DNA from: Bradyrhizobium sp. ORS 278
GTDB taxonomy: Bacteria; Pseudomonadota; Alphaproteobacteria; Rhizobiales; Xanthobacteraceae
NCBI RefSeq assembly: GCF_000026145.1
Contig: NC_009445.1
Span: 2,976,001 to 3,040,000, forward strand
Length of the DNA stretch: 64,000 nucleotides
Direction: 5' to 3'
Positions within the stretch are counted from its first letter, which is position 1, and the number at the start of each line of letters is the position of its first letter. This document shows, piece after piece, positions 43,144 to 52,210 of this stretch. The notes beneath the pieces were generated by a model. That model had not been told where the DNA came from. It saw nothing but the letters and a program-made list of their open reading frames with translations, and searched no databases. The position numbers and the translations under genes are program-made.

Positions 43144-43875
43144 CTAGCGTCGCGGCGATGGGGGATGCTGCTTGGGTAGTTTGAGCTGCCAGCGGCCATT
43201 GACGCGTTCGACCGCGGCTGGGAACGGCTTCATCTCCTGCCCGACCTTGAAGGTCGCGATGAGCTTCACGCGGTCGTCGCCATCCCAGCCGGCGAATTCG
43301 TAGAACGTGTAGTCGTCGTCGGGGACGAGATAGGACCAGCCCCCCAGCTTGAGGTTCAACGGCGTGGCGACGATGTCCATGCCGTTGCCGCAGCCGGAGG
43401 GACCTTCGCTGGAGCAGACCGAAAACAGCCAGCGGTGGTTCGGCGAACAGTGCGGCGGCGAATGGATCTTGGTCTCTATGCCGCGATTGAGCCGCAGCAG
43501 CATCCATTCCACGCCCTCCCAATAGCCGATCTCGATCAGCAGCAGTTCGTGCTCTGGAAAGTAGCCCACCAGCTTGTACTCGACCGAGTCGTCCTCGTGT
43601 CCGAGCAGATCATCCGGAAGCCGGGTCACGTAGCTTCTGGTGAAACCATCCCTGAATGTGATCTCCAGCGCCTTGCCGTTGCGCCGGGCGACGTCCTTGA
43701 GCTGAGCGAGGCAGGCCTGCTCGTCGCGATCGAGATCCGCCTTGCCGGTGTCGCCCTTGCAGCGGCCGTCCTGCGACGGATGCTGCGACATCGCATAGGG
43801 GATGTCGGCCCATGCTGCAGCAGGAGTGATCGCGGTCGCCAGCGCGATGAGAACCGTGACGAAGATATATTGCAT
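43144..43875 (-). CDS. exported hypothetical protein
   Basis: A 243-residue protein with a signal peptide (YIFVTVLIALATAITPAAAWA, cleavage near 22). The mature part has acidic, aromatic-rich stretches (LVGYFPEHELLLIEIGYWEG, YTFYEFAGWDGDDRVKL) and two cysteines in FSVCSSEGPSGCGNG. It looks like an all-beta secreted protein of a kind seen in Bradyrhizobium; function unknown. The DMT transporter gene lies 53 bases upstream on the same strand, so the two may be cotranscribed. Confidence 0.72.
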   Translation of the reverse strand: MQYIFVTVLIALATAITPAAAWADIPYAMSQHPSQDGRCKGDTGKADLDRDEQACLAQLKDVARRNGKALEITFRDGFTRSYVTRLPDDLLGHEDDSVEYKLVGYFPEHELLLIEIGYWEGVEWMLLRLNRGIETKIHSPPHCSPNHRWLFSVCSSEGPSGCGNGMDIVATPLNLKLGGWSYLVPDDDYTFYEFAGWDGDDRVKLIATFKVGQEMKPFPAAVERVNGRWQLKLPKQHPPSPRR

Positions 43876-43928
43876 TTGAACGATCCAGCGTTGCCGTCCC
43901 CGGTGAAAAGCAGCACTGGCGTGTGCGG

Positions 43929-44843
43929 TCAACCTTTGGCTGGATCATTCATCTTCGTCTTGAGCGCCGGCAGCGTCATCGCGACGACGCCGAGGACGAT
44001 GCAGGCGAGGCCGATCCAGGCCGTCGGCGCGAGGTGCTCGCCGAGGGCGGTGACTGCGATCGCCACGCCGACCGGGACCCGCAGATAGGATTGCGCTGTC
44101 GCGCCGATCGAGCCGAGGGTCTGCACGAGGCGAAAATAGATCACCATCGCAGCCGCGGTGGAGGCGGTTGCCAGCGCGACGAGCGCAAGCAGCGAGCGGA
44201 GCGATGGCGTCAGGGTCCAGGGGTGGTCGACGACCAGCGCGAGCGGGATCAGGATCGCGGCGCCCGACAGCAGTGATCCCGCCGCGGGCAGCATCGGGTC
44301 GAGGCCCTTGAAGCTCTTTCCGGCGATCGCCGCGCCCGCATAGCAGATGGTGGCGGCGACGATCGCGAGCTGAGCCCCTGATTGCTCGCCGAGCCCGTGC
44401 AGCGCCTCGACGCCGACGATCAGGCAGGTGCCGGCGAGGCCGGCCGCGACGCCGACGAGCTTGCGCAGTGTGACGGGCTCGTGGCGGGTGATCAGCGCGG
44501 TCAGCAGAAATGCGAAGATCGGCGAGGTCGCATTCAGCATCGTGGCGAGGCCGGCCTCGACGGTGCGCTCGGCCCAGGCGATCAGCGTGAACGGGACGAC
44601 GCTGTTCAGCCCGGCCTGGACCAGGAAGCGGCGCCAGGTCGCGTGATCGCGCGGCCAGGCCAGCCCACGGGCGCGGAGCACGGTTGTGAGCAGCAGGCCG
44701 GCGATCAGCGTGCGCGCGGCGATCAGGGTGAGCGGCGGGATCGTCTCCACGCCGATCTTGATGAAGGTGTAGGAGGCCCCCCACAACGTGGAGAGCAGCA
44801 GCAGGAGGGCGAGGTCTGTCGTGAGGTCGGAGCGGCGCTGCAT
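43929..44843 (-). CDS. EamA/DMT-family transporter
   Basis: A 304-residue inner-membrane protein with ten membrane helices in two EamA repeats (first LLLLSTLWGASYTFIKIGVE; second beginning near VAATICYAGAAIAG). The signature NAxxPIFAF appears as NATSPIFAFLLTAL. Such proteins export metabolites or amino acids; the substrate is unknown. Start ATG at 44843 is well placed. It precedes an exported protein on the same strand. Confidence 0.92.
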   Translation of the reverse strand: MQRRSDLTTDLALLLLLSTLWGASYTFIKIGVETIPPLTLIAARTLIAGLLLTTVLRARGLAWPRDHATWRRFLVQAGLNSVVPFTLIAWAERTVEAGLATMLNATSPIFAFLLTALITRHEPVTLRKLVGVAAGLAGTCLIVGVEALHGLGEQSGAQLAIVAATICYAGAAIAGKSFKGLDPMLPAAGSLLSGAAILIPLALVVDHPWTLTPSLRSLLALVALATASTAAAMVIYFRLVQTLGSIGATAQSYLRVPVGVAIAVTALGEHLAPTAWIGLACIVLGVVAMTLPALKTKMNDPAKG

Positions 44844-44940
44844 GCGGGCCTCGCGGATGGGAGAAGGATGGCTTCTCCTAGCCGCGCTGCTGCGCCTGAG
44901 GTTTCGATGCGGGACGAAGTATCATTGGTGAAAGCGCGTG

Positions 44941-44996
44941 CCATTGCGGTTCGCGCTCTGCGCCCCTGGATCGCTTCGCTGCGCTCGCGATGACGG
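44941..44996. repeat. degenerate family A palindrome
   Basis: CCATTGCGG ... GGATCGCTTCGCTGCGCTCGC-GATGAC; only the right arm is well kept, the left arm is mutated. Confidence 0.5.
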
Positions 44997-45036
44997 AGCT
45001 TGGTGCACGTTCGCTGCCAGCCACGATCGCGAGTCC

Positions 45037-45080
45037 GTAGGGTGGGCAAAGGCGCTGCCGTGCTGTCTCGCCCACCCTAC
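45037..45080. repeat. palindromic intergenic repeat, family E
   Basis: GTAGGGTGGGCAAAG and GCCCACCCTAC arms enclose about 18 bases. A longer copy is at 54070-54206. It lies between the convergent or tandem ends around the M20 gene and can act as its terminator. Confidence 0.8.
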
Positions 45081-45095
45081 GCTTTCATCAACGGA

Positions 45096-46268
45096 TCAGC
45101 TCGCCGGCATGCTCTTCTCGACCAGCTTGACCCAGTAGGAGGCGCCGGCGCTGAGGATGTTGTCGTTGAAGCGGTAGGCCGGGTGGTGGCACTCGTTGCC
45201 GGGGCCCATGCCGAGGAAGACGAAGGCGCCGGGGCGGGCTTCGAGCATGAAGGCGAAGTCTTCGCCGCCCATCAGGGGAATGGCACGGTCGTTGACGCGC
45301 TCGTCACCGGCGACATCGCGAGCAACGTCGGCGGCGAAGGCGGCCTGCGCCGCGTGGTTCATCGTCACTGGATATTTCCGCTCGTAGATCGCTTCCGCCG
45401 AGCCGCCATAGGCGCGGGCGGTGGCTTCGGCGACTTCGACGATGCGCTTCTCGACGAGATCGCGGACCTCGGGATCGAGTGTGCGGACGGTGCCGAGCAT
45501 CTCTACCGTCTCGGGGATCACGTTGAAGGTGGTGCCGCCATGGATCGAGCAGATCGAGATGACGGCCGACTTCAAGGGATCGACGTTGCGGGCGACGATC
45601 GACTGCAGCGCGTTGACGATCTGCGCGGCGATCAGGATGCTGTCGACCGCCTTGTGCGGGCCGGCGCCGCCATGGCCGCCCTTGCCGGTGACCTTGATGT
45701 GGATCGCATCGGCGGATGCGAGCATCGCGCCCGGCGAGATCTGGAAATGGCCCTCGGGAACGCCCGGCATGTTGTGCATGCCATAGACCTCCTGGATGCC
45801 CCAGCGCGTCATCAGCCCGTCGTCGACCATCGCCTTGCCGCCGGCGCCGCCTTCCTCGGCCGGCTGGAAGATGACGATCGCGGTGCCGTCGAAATTGCGC
45901 GTCTCGGCGAGGTACTTCGCGGCACCCAGCAGCATCGCGGTGTGGCCGTCATGGCCGCAGGCATGCATCAGGCCCGGCGTCTTCGACGCGTAGGGCACGC
46001 CCGAGGTCTCCTCGATCGGCAGCGCGTCCATGTCGGCGCGCAGCCCGATGGTCTTGCCGGAGCCGGATTTGCGCCCGCGGATCACGCCGACCACGCCCGT
46101 GCGGCCAATGCCGGTCACGACCTCGTCACAGCCGAATTCGCGCAAGCGGTCGGCGACGATGCCTGCCGTGCGGTGCACCTCATAGAGAAGCTCGGGATGT
46201 TCGTGGAAATCGTGGCGCCAGGCCGCCATTTCGTCTGACAGGGCGGCGATGCTGTTGATGATGGGCAT
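45096..46268 (-). CDS. M20-family amidohydrolase (hippurate hydrolase/aminoacylase-like)
   Basis: A 390-residue metallopeptidase-fold enzyme of the M20D group, which splits N-acyl amino acids or similar amides. Family blocks: RHDFHEHPELLYEVHRTA, TIGLRADMDALPIEE, HACGHDGHTAMLLGAA, FQPAEEGGAGG, and DDAIH-like GKGGHGGAGPHKAVD. The two-metal ligands appear intact. There is no signal peptide, so it is cytoplasmic. The family is confident, the substrate is not. Confidence 0.92.
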   Translation of the reverse strand: MPIINSIAALSDEMAAWRHDFHEHPELLYEVHRTAGIVADRLREFGCDEVVTGIGRTGVVGVIRGRKSGSGKTIGLRADMDALPIEETSGVPYASKTPGLMHACGHDGHTAMLLGAAKYLAETRNFDGTAIVIFQPAEEGGAGGKAMVDDGLMTRWGIQEVYGMHNMPGVPEGHFQISPGAMLASADAIHIKVTGKGGHGGAGPHKAVDSILIAAQIVNALQSIVARNVDPLKSAVISICSIHGGTTFNVIPETVEMLGTVRTLDPEVRDLVEKRIVEVAEATARAYGGSAEAIYERKYPVTMNHAAQAAFAADVARDVAGDERVNDRAIPLMGGEDFAFMLEARPGAFVFLGMGPGNECHHPAYRFNDNILSAGASYWVKLVEKSMPAS

Positions 46269-46463
46269 GAGGACCGGACGACTCGCTGAGGTGGGGTGGG
46301 ACGCTGCAGCGTGCGGCCATATCGGCCGGCAGCACCGCTGCGATGACCGACTATGACCCGGCCCAAAAAGCGAGGCAAGTTGCGGCAGGCCATGGCGCCA
46401 TGCGCCGGTGGCGCAGCCATATCGGCGGACCCATGCCGACCGTTCCGGATTTGGGAACGTGCG

Positions 46464-46676
46464 TCAGGCGAGCGGAGCGGGCGCCGGTACGCGGGGGTAT
46501 TTGTGCTCGGGCGGCACCACCAGACGGAAGGCCCGCAGCTTCGGCTCGTTCCAGGCGGCCAGCGGCGTGCCGCAGATGCCGCAATCGGCCCGGCCGGGAG
46601 TGCCCACCGCGGAGGTCGATTCCGCGATCTCATAGGCGGCATGACAATGGGGGCACGTCAGGCTGGATATTTTCAT
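46464..46676 (-). CDS. small zinc-ribbon protein
   Basis: A 70-residue protein with SLTCPHCHAAYEIAES and ADCGICGTPLAAW: two CxxC pairs forming a zinc ribbon, the second of the CGICG type. The tail is Pro/Leu-rich. The start at 46676 (MKISSLTCPHC) was taken because it sits at the ribbon. It lies between M20 and CYTH-CHAD genes without a close partner. Function unknown. Confidence 0.8.
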   Translation of the reverse strand: MKISSLTCPHCHAAYEIAESTSAVGTPGRADCGICGTPLAAWNEPKLRAFRLVVPPEHKYPRVPAPAPLA

Positions 46677-46757
46677 AGGTTCACTCTGACACACATCGCG
46701 GAGGCGAGCTTTGAACCAGATCAATGCGACGCCGCGACGACCGGACTGGACAACGCG

Positions 46758-48521
46758 TCAGGCCTCTTCGGGTTGCCACGGCGTCGGCGTCTTCGTGAAG
46801 CCACGCCATGCGTCGCGCAGCGGATCTTCGACGCCGGCCATCGCATGCGCATGCCAGCCGGTGATCGCGGCGGCGGCGATGGCCGCGTCGGTCGAGGTCG
46901 TGCCGAGCGTCGCGATCACGCCGGCGGTCACCGCCATGTCGTTGTAATAGCCGAGCTGCTCCTGCAGGTCGGCGAGCGATCTGGCGTATTTTTTCACGGG
47001 CTTGCTCGCGCCATAGAGCGGCAGCAAGAAGTCGATGCTGTAGCGCAGCTTCTTCAGCGCGAGCCGCAGCCGGTGCCGGCGCTCGGCCGGCAGCCTCTTG
47101 AAATGGCGGCCGCGCTTGAGCACCTTCTGATGCCGCTCCGACAGCACGTGACCGGCGAAGTCGATGGCCGGCCCGGCGAGGCGGCCGAGCTCATCCGGCG
47201 CCACGTCGTTGCGCCAGCCGCGCGACGCGATCCACGCGCCGAGCCCGAGCACGAAGGAGGTGCAGCGACGGTCGGCCAGCGCGATGCGCAGCTTGCGATA
47301 GGCGAGCTCGCGCTGCCGTTCCGCGAGCGAGCGCAACGTGTCGAAGCCGGCGACGACGGCGCAGGCGTCGGCGATCTCGGGCAGCGTCTGGGTCAGGAAC
47401 ACATCGAGGTCGCGCGCCGCCGAGAGATTCTGCGCGAGCCAGCGCGCATCGGCTTCGAGGCCTTCGAGCGCAGCCGATGTGCCCAGCGGACGCATGATGT
47501 GCAGTGCGGCGCGCAGGCGGCGCAGCGCCACGCGCAACTGGTGCACGCCTTCCGGATCGCGGCCGTCCTCGGTGGCCGGCAGCGCCTGCAACAAATGATG
47601 AAGACTGCCGCGCAGAACGATGGCGAAGGCCTCGTCGAGCGAGACCGCCGGATCGAGGTCCTGTCGCCGCGGCTTCTCGGCGCCCGGCGGACGCCCGGCG
47701 GCGAGATCGAAGCCGCGCGCCGATTTGCTGCGGATCGACGGCCTGACGTCGCCGTGCTCGGCCAGCCGCAGCGCGATCTCGTAGATCGCCGCCGGACTGC
47801 CGCTCTTCAGCTCGAGCTCGATCTCGCTCACCGCCTCGCTGCGTTCGCCGGCCTTGATGACGCCGTTGTCGAACGCGATCTCGATCACCGCATTGGGCAC
47901 ATCGAGCAGGCGCGCGTGGCGATGCACGTCGGCTGTGAACACTGGTTGCAGCTTGTTGTCCGTGAGAATGTCGCGCAGCTCCTCGGGCAACAGCGCCGCT
48001 GCGAGCGACAGATCCGGCTCCAGTGAGGCGACGCTGGCCTCCCATTCGCCGCGCTTGAGCGGGTCGTCGCTGTGTTGGACCTTCACGGTCTGGACGAAGC
48101 GCGCGCCGGTCTGGCGGACCCGCAAGGTGAAGCCGTTCTTCCACAGCGCCTGTTTCGGCGTGTCGTAGTAGACGGATTTGAGATGCTTGCGCGCGCCCTT
48201 GTTGCGCGCGTGCGCGGTGACGATCGGGGAAGCGTTGAAGCCGGAGAGCTGTGCGGGATCGACGACGAGCTTGAGCTCGATCTCATGGCCGCCGCCAGCC
48301 TCAGGATCCGGAAGCGTCGGCGCGATGGCCTCGGTGTCCGCAGCGCCTTCGGAAGGGTTCAATTGGCCGTCGAGCTGCTCAGTCTCGGCAGTCTGGCTTT
48401 GATCGCTTTGCGCAGCGTGACCTGCGTCCGGCGCTTCGATCGCACGATCGGTACCGTGGATCGACGCGGTCGCGTTCGAATCGGGCATTGGTCGATTCTG
48501 TAACCGTTTGATGACAGTCAT
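46758..48521 (-). CDS. CYTH and CHAD domain protein
   Basis: A 587-residue protein. After a polar N-terminal region, a CYTH domain starts with the ExExK motif Glu80-Ile-Glu82-Leu-Lys84 (GHEIELKLVVDP) and runs to about residue 275; a CHAD domain rich in histidines and arginines follows (VHQLRVALRRLRAALHIMRP is its first helix). CYTH domains hydrolyse triphosphates and CHAD domains bind polyphosphate. The start may be the ATG at 48521 or an in-frame ATG at 48488 that gives a shorter N-terminus. Confidence 0.93.
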   Translation of the reverse strand: MTVIKRLQNRPMPDSNATASIHGTDRAIEAPDAGHAAQSDQSQTAETEQLDGQLNPSEGAADTEAIAPTLPDPEAGGGHEIELKLVVDPAQLSGFNASPIVTAHARNKGARKHLKSVYYDTPKQALWKNGFTLRVRQTGARFVQTVKVQHSDDPLKRGEWEASVASLEPDLSLAAALLPEELRDILTDNKLQPVFTADVHRHARLLDVPNAVIEIAFDNGVIKAGERSEAVSEIELELKSGSPAAIYEIALRLAEHGDVRPSIRSKSARGFDLAAGRPPGAEKPRRQDLDPAVSLDEAFAIVLRGSLHHLLQALPATEDGRDPEGVHQLRVALRRLRAALHIMRPLGTSAALEGLEADARWLAQNLSAARDLDVFLTQTLPEIADACAVVAGFDTLRSLAERQRELAYRKLRIALADRRCTSFVLGLGAWIASRGWRNDVAPDELGRLAGPAIDFAGHVLSERHQKVLKRGRHFKRLPAERRHRLRLALKKLRYSIDFLLPLYGASKPVKKYARSLADLQEQLGYYNDMAVTAGVIATLGTTSTDAAIAAAAITGWHAHAMAGVEDPLRDAWRGFTKTPTPWQPEEA

Positions 48522-48692
48522 CTCTCGTATAACCGCAGCCCGCCACGAGGAACAGTGCCAATTCTTGCAGGCCCTCGCCCCGTCGGGCGCAGGATAGTCG
48601 CATCCCTCGCATTTTTTGTTGCGAGTTCAATGACAAGTGCCGGACACTGCGACCGACCGACGCTCACCAAAAAATGTCCGCTTCCCGGAACT

Positions 48693-49649
48693 TCAAATCC
48701 AGCCGGTGAGCATCAGCCGCGTTGCGATGAAGATCGCGGCGGCGGCCGTCGCCAAGCTCGCCGCAGTGACGAGGCCGCGGCTGCGGCGGGCCATCGCCCG
48801 TGAGCGTTCCTGCGGATCCGTCGGCTTATCGAGCGACTGGCGCCTGCTGCGCCGGTGGCGTATCGTCTGAATCCAGAAGGTGAGGGCGATGAGGGCGGTT
48901 AGGATCGCGAACGCGGTCGACACACCCGCAGCAAAGCCGAGATCGACGCCGACGCTCTGCAGCATCACGCGCAACTCGACGGCGAGATGCGCCAGGAGCG
49001 TAGCGGCATAGTCCGCGGCGGCCGCGCCGGTGTAGAGCAGCACCGCCGTCCAGACCACGGCTGCGGCGGCAATCAGCATCGACAGCAGCACGGCAAGACC
49101 ATCGCCGGCCATGAAGCCGATCGCCGCGGCGATCAGCGCCAATGCCGGCATGACATTGCCCATCGGAATCGGAAGAATGATCGTGATGGCCATCAGCAGC
49201 AGCGGCAGCGCCAGCAGCATCCGCGCGGTACGGCCGGTCAGCCAGACCAGCCGGTCCTCGCGCAGGCCGCGCTCGGCATAGCCGGCCCAGTCGAGGCCTG
49301 CGCGGATGATCTTGCGGAGCAGCCGCTGCGGCACCGGCCGGCGGCGCACGGCCTCGGGCAACCAAAGCCGCTCGGCACCGAACAGGATCTGCAGCGCGAC
49401 CAGCGCGACGCAGGTGCCGAACACCATGCCGAATGGGCCGGGCAGCGGAATGAGCGCCGGGATCGTCAGCAGCAGCAAGGTGAGGCCGAGGCCCTCCGAC
49501 TCCAGCCGGTCGAACAACTCGCCGACCGAGGGCTCCTCCGATCGCACCGTGCGCGCGATCGCGAGCAGGCGCCGGCTGATCGGACCGTTGTGACGGCGCG
49601 GCCCGGATGATGCGACCTCATCGCTGGAAGCGGCATCGTTCATCGCCAC
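48693..49649 (-). CDS. ExoD-family membrane protein
   Basis: A 318-residue inner-membrane protein of the exopolysaccharide synthesis ExoD family. Features: a polar N-terminus, LFDRLESEGLGLTLLLLTIPALIPLPGP, and eight or so membrane segments. ExoD mutants of Sinorhizobium are impaired in exopolysaccharide production and alkali tolerance; the mechanism is not known. It lies between TerC and CYTH-CHAD genes, all on the minus strand. The start at 49649 could also be 49643. Confidence 0.88.
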   Translation of the reverse strand: MAMNDAASSDEVASSGPRRHNGPISRRLLAIARTVRSEEPSVGELFDRLESEGLGLTLLLLTIPALIPLPGPFGMVFGTCVALVALQILFGAERLWLPEAVRRRPVPQRLLRKIIRAGLDWAGYAERGLREDRLVWLTGRTARMLLALPLLLMAITIILPIPMGNVMPALALIAAAIGFMAGDGLAVLLSMLIAAAAVVWTAVLLYTGAAAADYAATLLAHLAVELRVMLQSVGVDLGFAAGVSTAFAILTALIALTFWIQTIRHRRSRRQSLDKPTDPQERSRAMARRSRGLVTAASLATAAAAIFIATRLMLTGWI

Positions 49650-49667
49650 GCCGTCATCTCCCGTTTC

Positions 49668-50645
49668 TCACTTCACCGGCTCGGCCGCAGGCCGCGTCTT
49701 CCACAGCGAATAGGCGATGCCTGCGCCGAGCAGACCGAAGGTGATGCCGAGCGAGAGTGCCGGCGGAAACTTCTCCAGCCCCAGCAGGTCGGCGAGGAAG
49801 ATCTTCGAGCCGATGAAGATCAGCACGGCGGCGAGCGCCAGCTTCAAATATTGGAAGCGGTCGACCATCGCAGCCAGCGCGAAGTACAGCGCGCGCAGAC
49901 CCAGGATCGCGAAGATGTTCGAGGTGTACACCACGAACGGATCAGTCGAGATCGCGAAGATCGCGGGCACAGAGTCGACGGCGAAGATGATGTCGGCGAA
50001 CTCGATCAGGATCAGCGCCAGGAAGAGGGGCGTCATGAACAGGGTCGGCTTGCCGCTCGCGTCCTTCTGGCGCACGAAGAAACGCTCCTCGTGCAGCTGC
50101 TCGGTGACGTCGAAGCGGCGGCGCACCCAGACCAGCGCGGGGTTGGAGCCGAGGTCATGCGGCTTGTCCTTGAACACCAGCATCTTGACGCCGGTCGCGA
50201 TCAGGAACAGCGCGAACACGTAGAGGATCCAGCTTGCCTGCGCAACGATGGCGGCGCCGAGGCCGATCATGACGGCGCGCAGCACGATGACGCCGACGAT
50301 GCCCCAGAACAGCACGCGGTGCTGATAGGCGCGCGGGATCGCGAAATAGCTGAAGATCATCGCGATGACGAAGACGTTGTCCATCGCCAGCGCCTTCTCG
50401 ATCGTAAAGGCGGTGAGATAGGCGGTGCCGGCCTCGGCGCCGAGCTGCCACCACACCCAGGCGCCAAAGACGAGCGCGAGCATGATGTAGACGGCGCTCA
50501 TCACGAGGCTTTCACGCACGGTGATTTCGCGCGTCTTGCGATGGACGATGCCGAGATCGAAAACGAGGAGGGCGAGCACGATTGCGAGAAAGGCAAGCCA
50601 CATCCAGACAGGCTTGCCAGCAAACGCGATGAGCAGGAATTCCAC
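49668..50645 (-). CDS. TerC/Alx-family membrane protein
   Basis: A 325-residue protein of the TerC family (Alx/MeeF-type), with about nine membrane helices. Family blocks: VFDLGIVHRKTREITVRESL, TIEKALAMDNVFVIAMIFSYF, and LILIEFADIIFAVDSVPAIFAI, each with the conserved acidic residues. These are implicated in metal, mainly manganese, handling or export. ExoD follows 18 bases later, so the genes are probably cotranscribed. The leader region upstream is rich in stable hairpins. Confidence 0.93.
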   Translation of the reverse strand: MEFLLIAFAGKPVWMWLAFLAIVLALLVFDLGIVHRKTREITVRESLVMSAVYIMLALVFGAWVWWQLGAEAGTAYLTAFTIEKALAMDNVFVIAMIFSYFAIPRAYQHRVLFWGIVGVIVLRAVMIGLGAAIVAQASWILYVFALFLIATGVKMLVFKDKPHDLGSNPALVWVRRRFDVTEQLHEERFFVRQKDASGKPTLFMTPLFLALILIEFADIIFAVDSVPAIFAISTDPFVVYTSNIFAILGLRALYFALAAMVDRFQYLKLALAAVLIFIGSKIFLADLLGLEKFPPALSLGITFGLLGAGIAYSLWKTRPAAEPVK

Positions 50646-51220
50646 GACGGGTCCTCTTGATCATGCCGGTGAGGTTGATGTCGTCAGGTCCGACATCGTG
50701 AGCGCACCGGCAGCTTCACCAGAGGGGCCCGGACCAGGGGTACGCTAAGGACATAGGTTTGCGCTGATCGGGTTTCAAGTGCGGGCAGGGGACGTTCTCG
50801 TTCAGCAACATGAACGACGAGGTGCGACAGAGTGTCTGCCTGCTCGCAGCCTTGCGGCGGGACACCCGCGAACTAATTCCAGGAGGCCGGAGATCCGGGC
50901 CCCTCTGATAGTCTCGATGACTATGATGTCGGACTCTCTCACCTGACAGATACCGTTGGCGGTATCGCGCTCTCTCGAGCGCTCTGGGAGTTTGATGACA
51001 TGCGGCCACACGCGTCGCTTGCAGCTGTTAAACTTTGCGGCTCGATTGCCCGAAATGATCGTCCGCGCCGCGCCGGCTCCGCCGGCGATCATCACCGCCC
51101 TGGTCCCGAACGCGATGGAACCCAGAGCCGCGCCCGTCATTCTGTATGGAACCAGCGCACGAGCGCGTGCTGGCATCTGGTGGACAGGAGCATGGCGTGA
51201 CGGCGGGGGGTGACCATACG
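50646..51220. other. 575-base intergenic region with several inverted repeats
   Basis: Lies between the divergent terC and lipid-kinase genes. It contains a nested hairpin (50665-50711), a 13-base inverted repeat AGAGGGGCCCGGA/TCCGGGCCCCTCT (50721-50733 and 50894-50906), and stems at 50908-50924 and 50949-50966. No supported ORF: those crossing it are short, overlap in both strands and lack ribosome sites. Confidence 0.55.
50665..50711 (-). promoter_or_regulatory. nested hairpin in the terC leader
   Basis: On the minus strand GCCGGTG pairs with CACCGGC (outer, seven bases) and encloses GATGTCG-N7-CGACATC (inner, seven bases). It ends about 20 bases before the terC start, next to its ribosome site. 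Manganese riboswitches control terC/alx genes in other bacteria, but the conserved bases of that class were not identified here. Confidence 0.4.
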
Positions 51221-52150
51221 ATGGTTGCGAAAGCACGGCTTTCGCGGCCGAGCGCCACGGTTCGCCGGCTTCTGGTGATCATCAATCGCGGCAGCCGTTC
51301 GGGCGGCGAGGCCGCGGGCGTTGCCGTCTCGCGGCTGAGCGCTGCGGGCTACGACCTCGTGATCTCGGCGCCGCACAGTCCGCGCGAGGTCGCGCCATGG
51401 ATCGAAGCGCACGCTGATGATGCGGAAGCGGTGGTCGTTGCCGGAGGTGATGGCAGCCTCAATGCAGCTGCGCCGGCGCTGGTGAAGACCGGCTTGCCGC
51501 TCGGCATCATCCCGGCCGGCACCGCCAACGATCTCGCGCGCACCCTTGGGCTCCCCGATACGATGGAGGCTGCGGCCGACGTGATCGCGGCCGGCCATCG
51601 ACGGCAGATCGATCTTGGCGAGGTCAATGGGCATCCGTTCTTCAACGTCGCCAGCCTCGGCCTCAGCGCCGAACTGGCGCGGCAGCTGACGAAGGAAACC
51701 AAGCGCCGCTTTGGGCGGTTGGGCTACGCGATCACCGCGCTGAAGGTGCTCACCAATGCGCGGCCGTTTCGCGCGATGATCGTGTCGTCCGACGGCGCTG
51801 TGCGCGTGAAGACGCTGCAGATCGCGGTCGGTAACGGCCGCTATTACGGTGGCGGCATGGCGGTCCGGCACAATGCTGAGATCGACGACGCCCATCTCGA
51901 CCTCTATTCGCTGGAGATCGGCCGGGTCTGGAAGCTGCTGGCGATGGCCTACGACTTCCGCAAGGGCCGGCACGGGCTGTGGCAGGAGGTGCGGGCCTCG
52001 CGCGACACCTCGTTCGAGATCCGCACCCGCCGGCCGCGGCCGATCAATGCCGATGGCGAGCTCGTCACCTTCACACCCGCGCGCTTTTCCGTGCTGCCGC
52101 GCGCCGTCACCGTGTTCGTGCCCAACACTGACAGGCAGGCGGGCACCTGA
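51221..52150 (+). CDS. diacylglycerol/lipid kinase family protein
   Basis: A 309-residue cytoplasmic kinase of the DAGK/YegS fold. The nucleotide-binding motif is VVVAGGDGSLNAAAPALV, with GIIPAGTANDLARTLG next to it; then KTLQIAVGNGRYYGGGM. Substrates are lipids such as diacylglycerol or phosphatidylglycerol. The start at ATG 51221 follows a GGGGGG tract; an earlier in-frame ATG (51146) adds an unusual polar tail. It lies 60 bases before ftsH and shares its direction. Confidence 0.88.
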   Translation: MVAKARLSRPSATVRRLLVIINRGSRSGGEAAGVAVSRLSAAGYDLVISAPHSPREVAPWIEAHADDAEAVVVAGGDGSLNAAAPALVKTGLPLGIIPAGTANDLARTLGLPDTMEAAADVIAAGHRRQIDLGEVNGHPFFNVASLGLSAELARQLTKETKRRFGRLGYAITALKVLTNARPFRAMIVSSDGAVRVKTLQIAVGNGRYYGGGMAVRHNAEIDDAHLDLYSLEIGRVWKLLAMAYDFRKGRHGLWQEVRASRDTSFEIRTRRPRPINADGELVTFTPARFSVLPRAVTVFVPNTDRQAGT

Positions 52151-52210
52151 CGCGGCTTGATCCGCACATTGCAGCCGCTCGTTTTCCACCGATCACATGT
52201 CGAGAAACCC

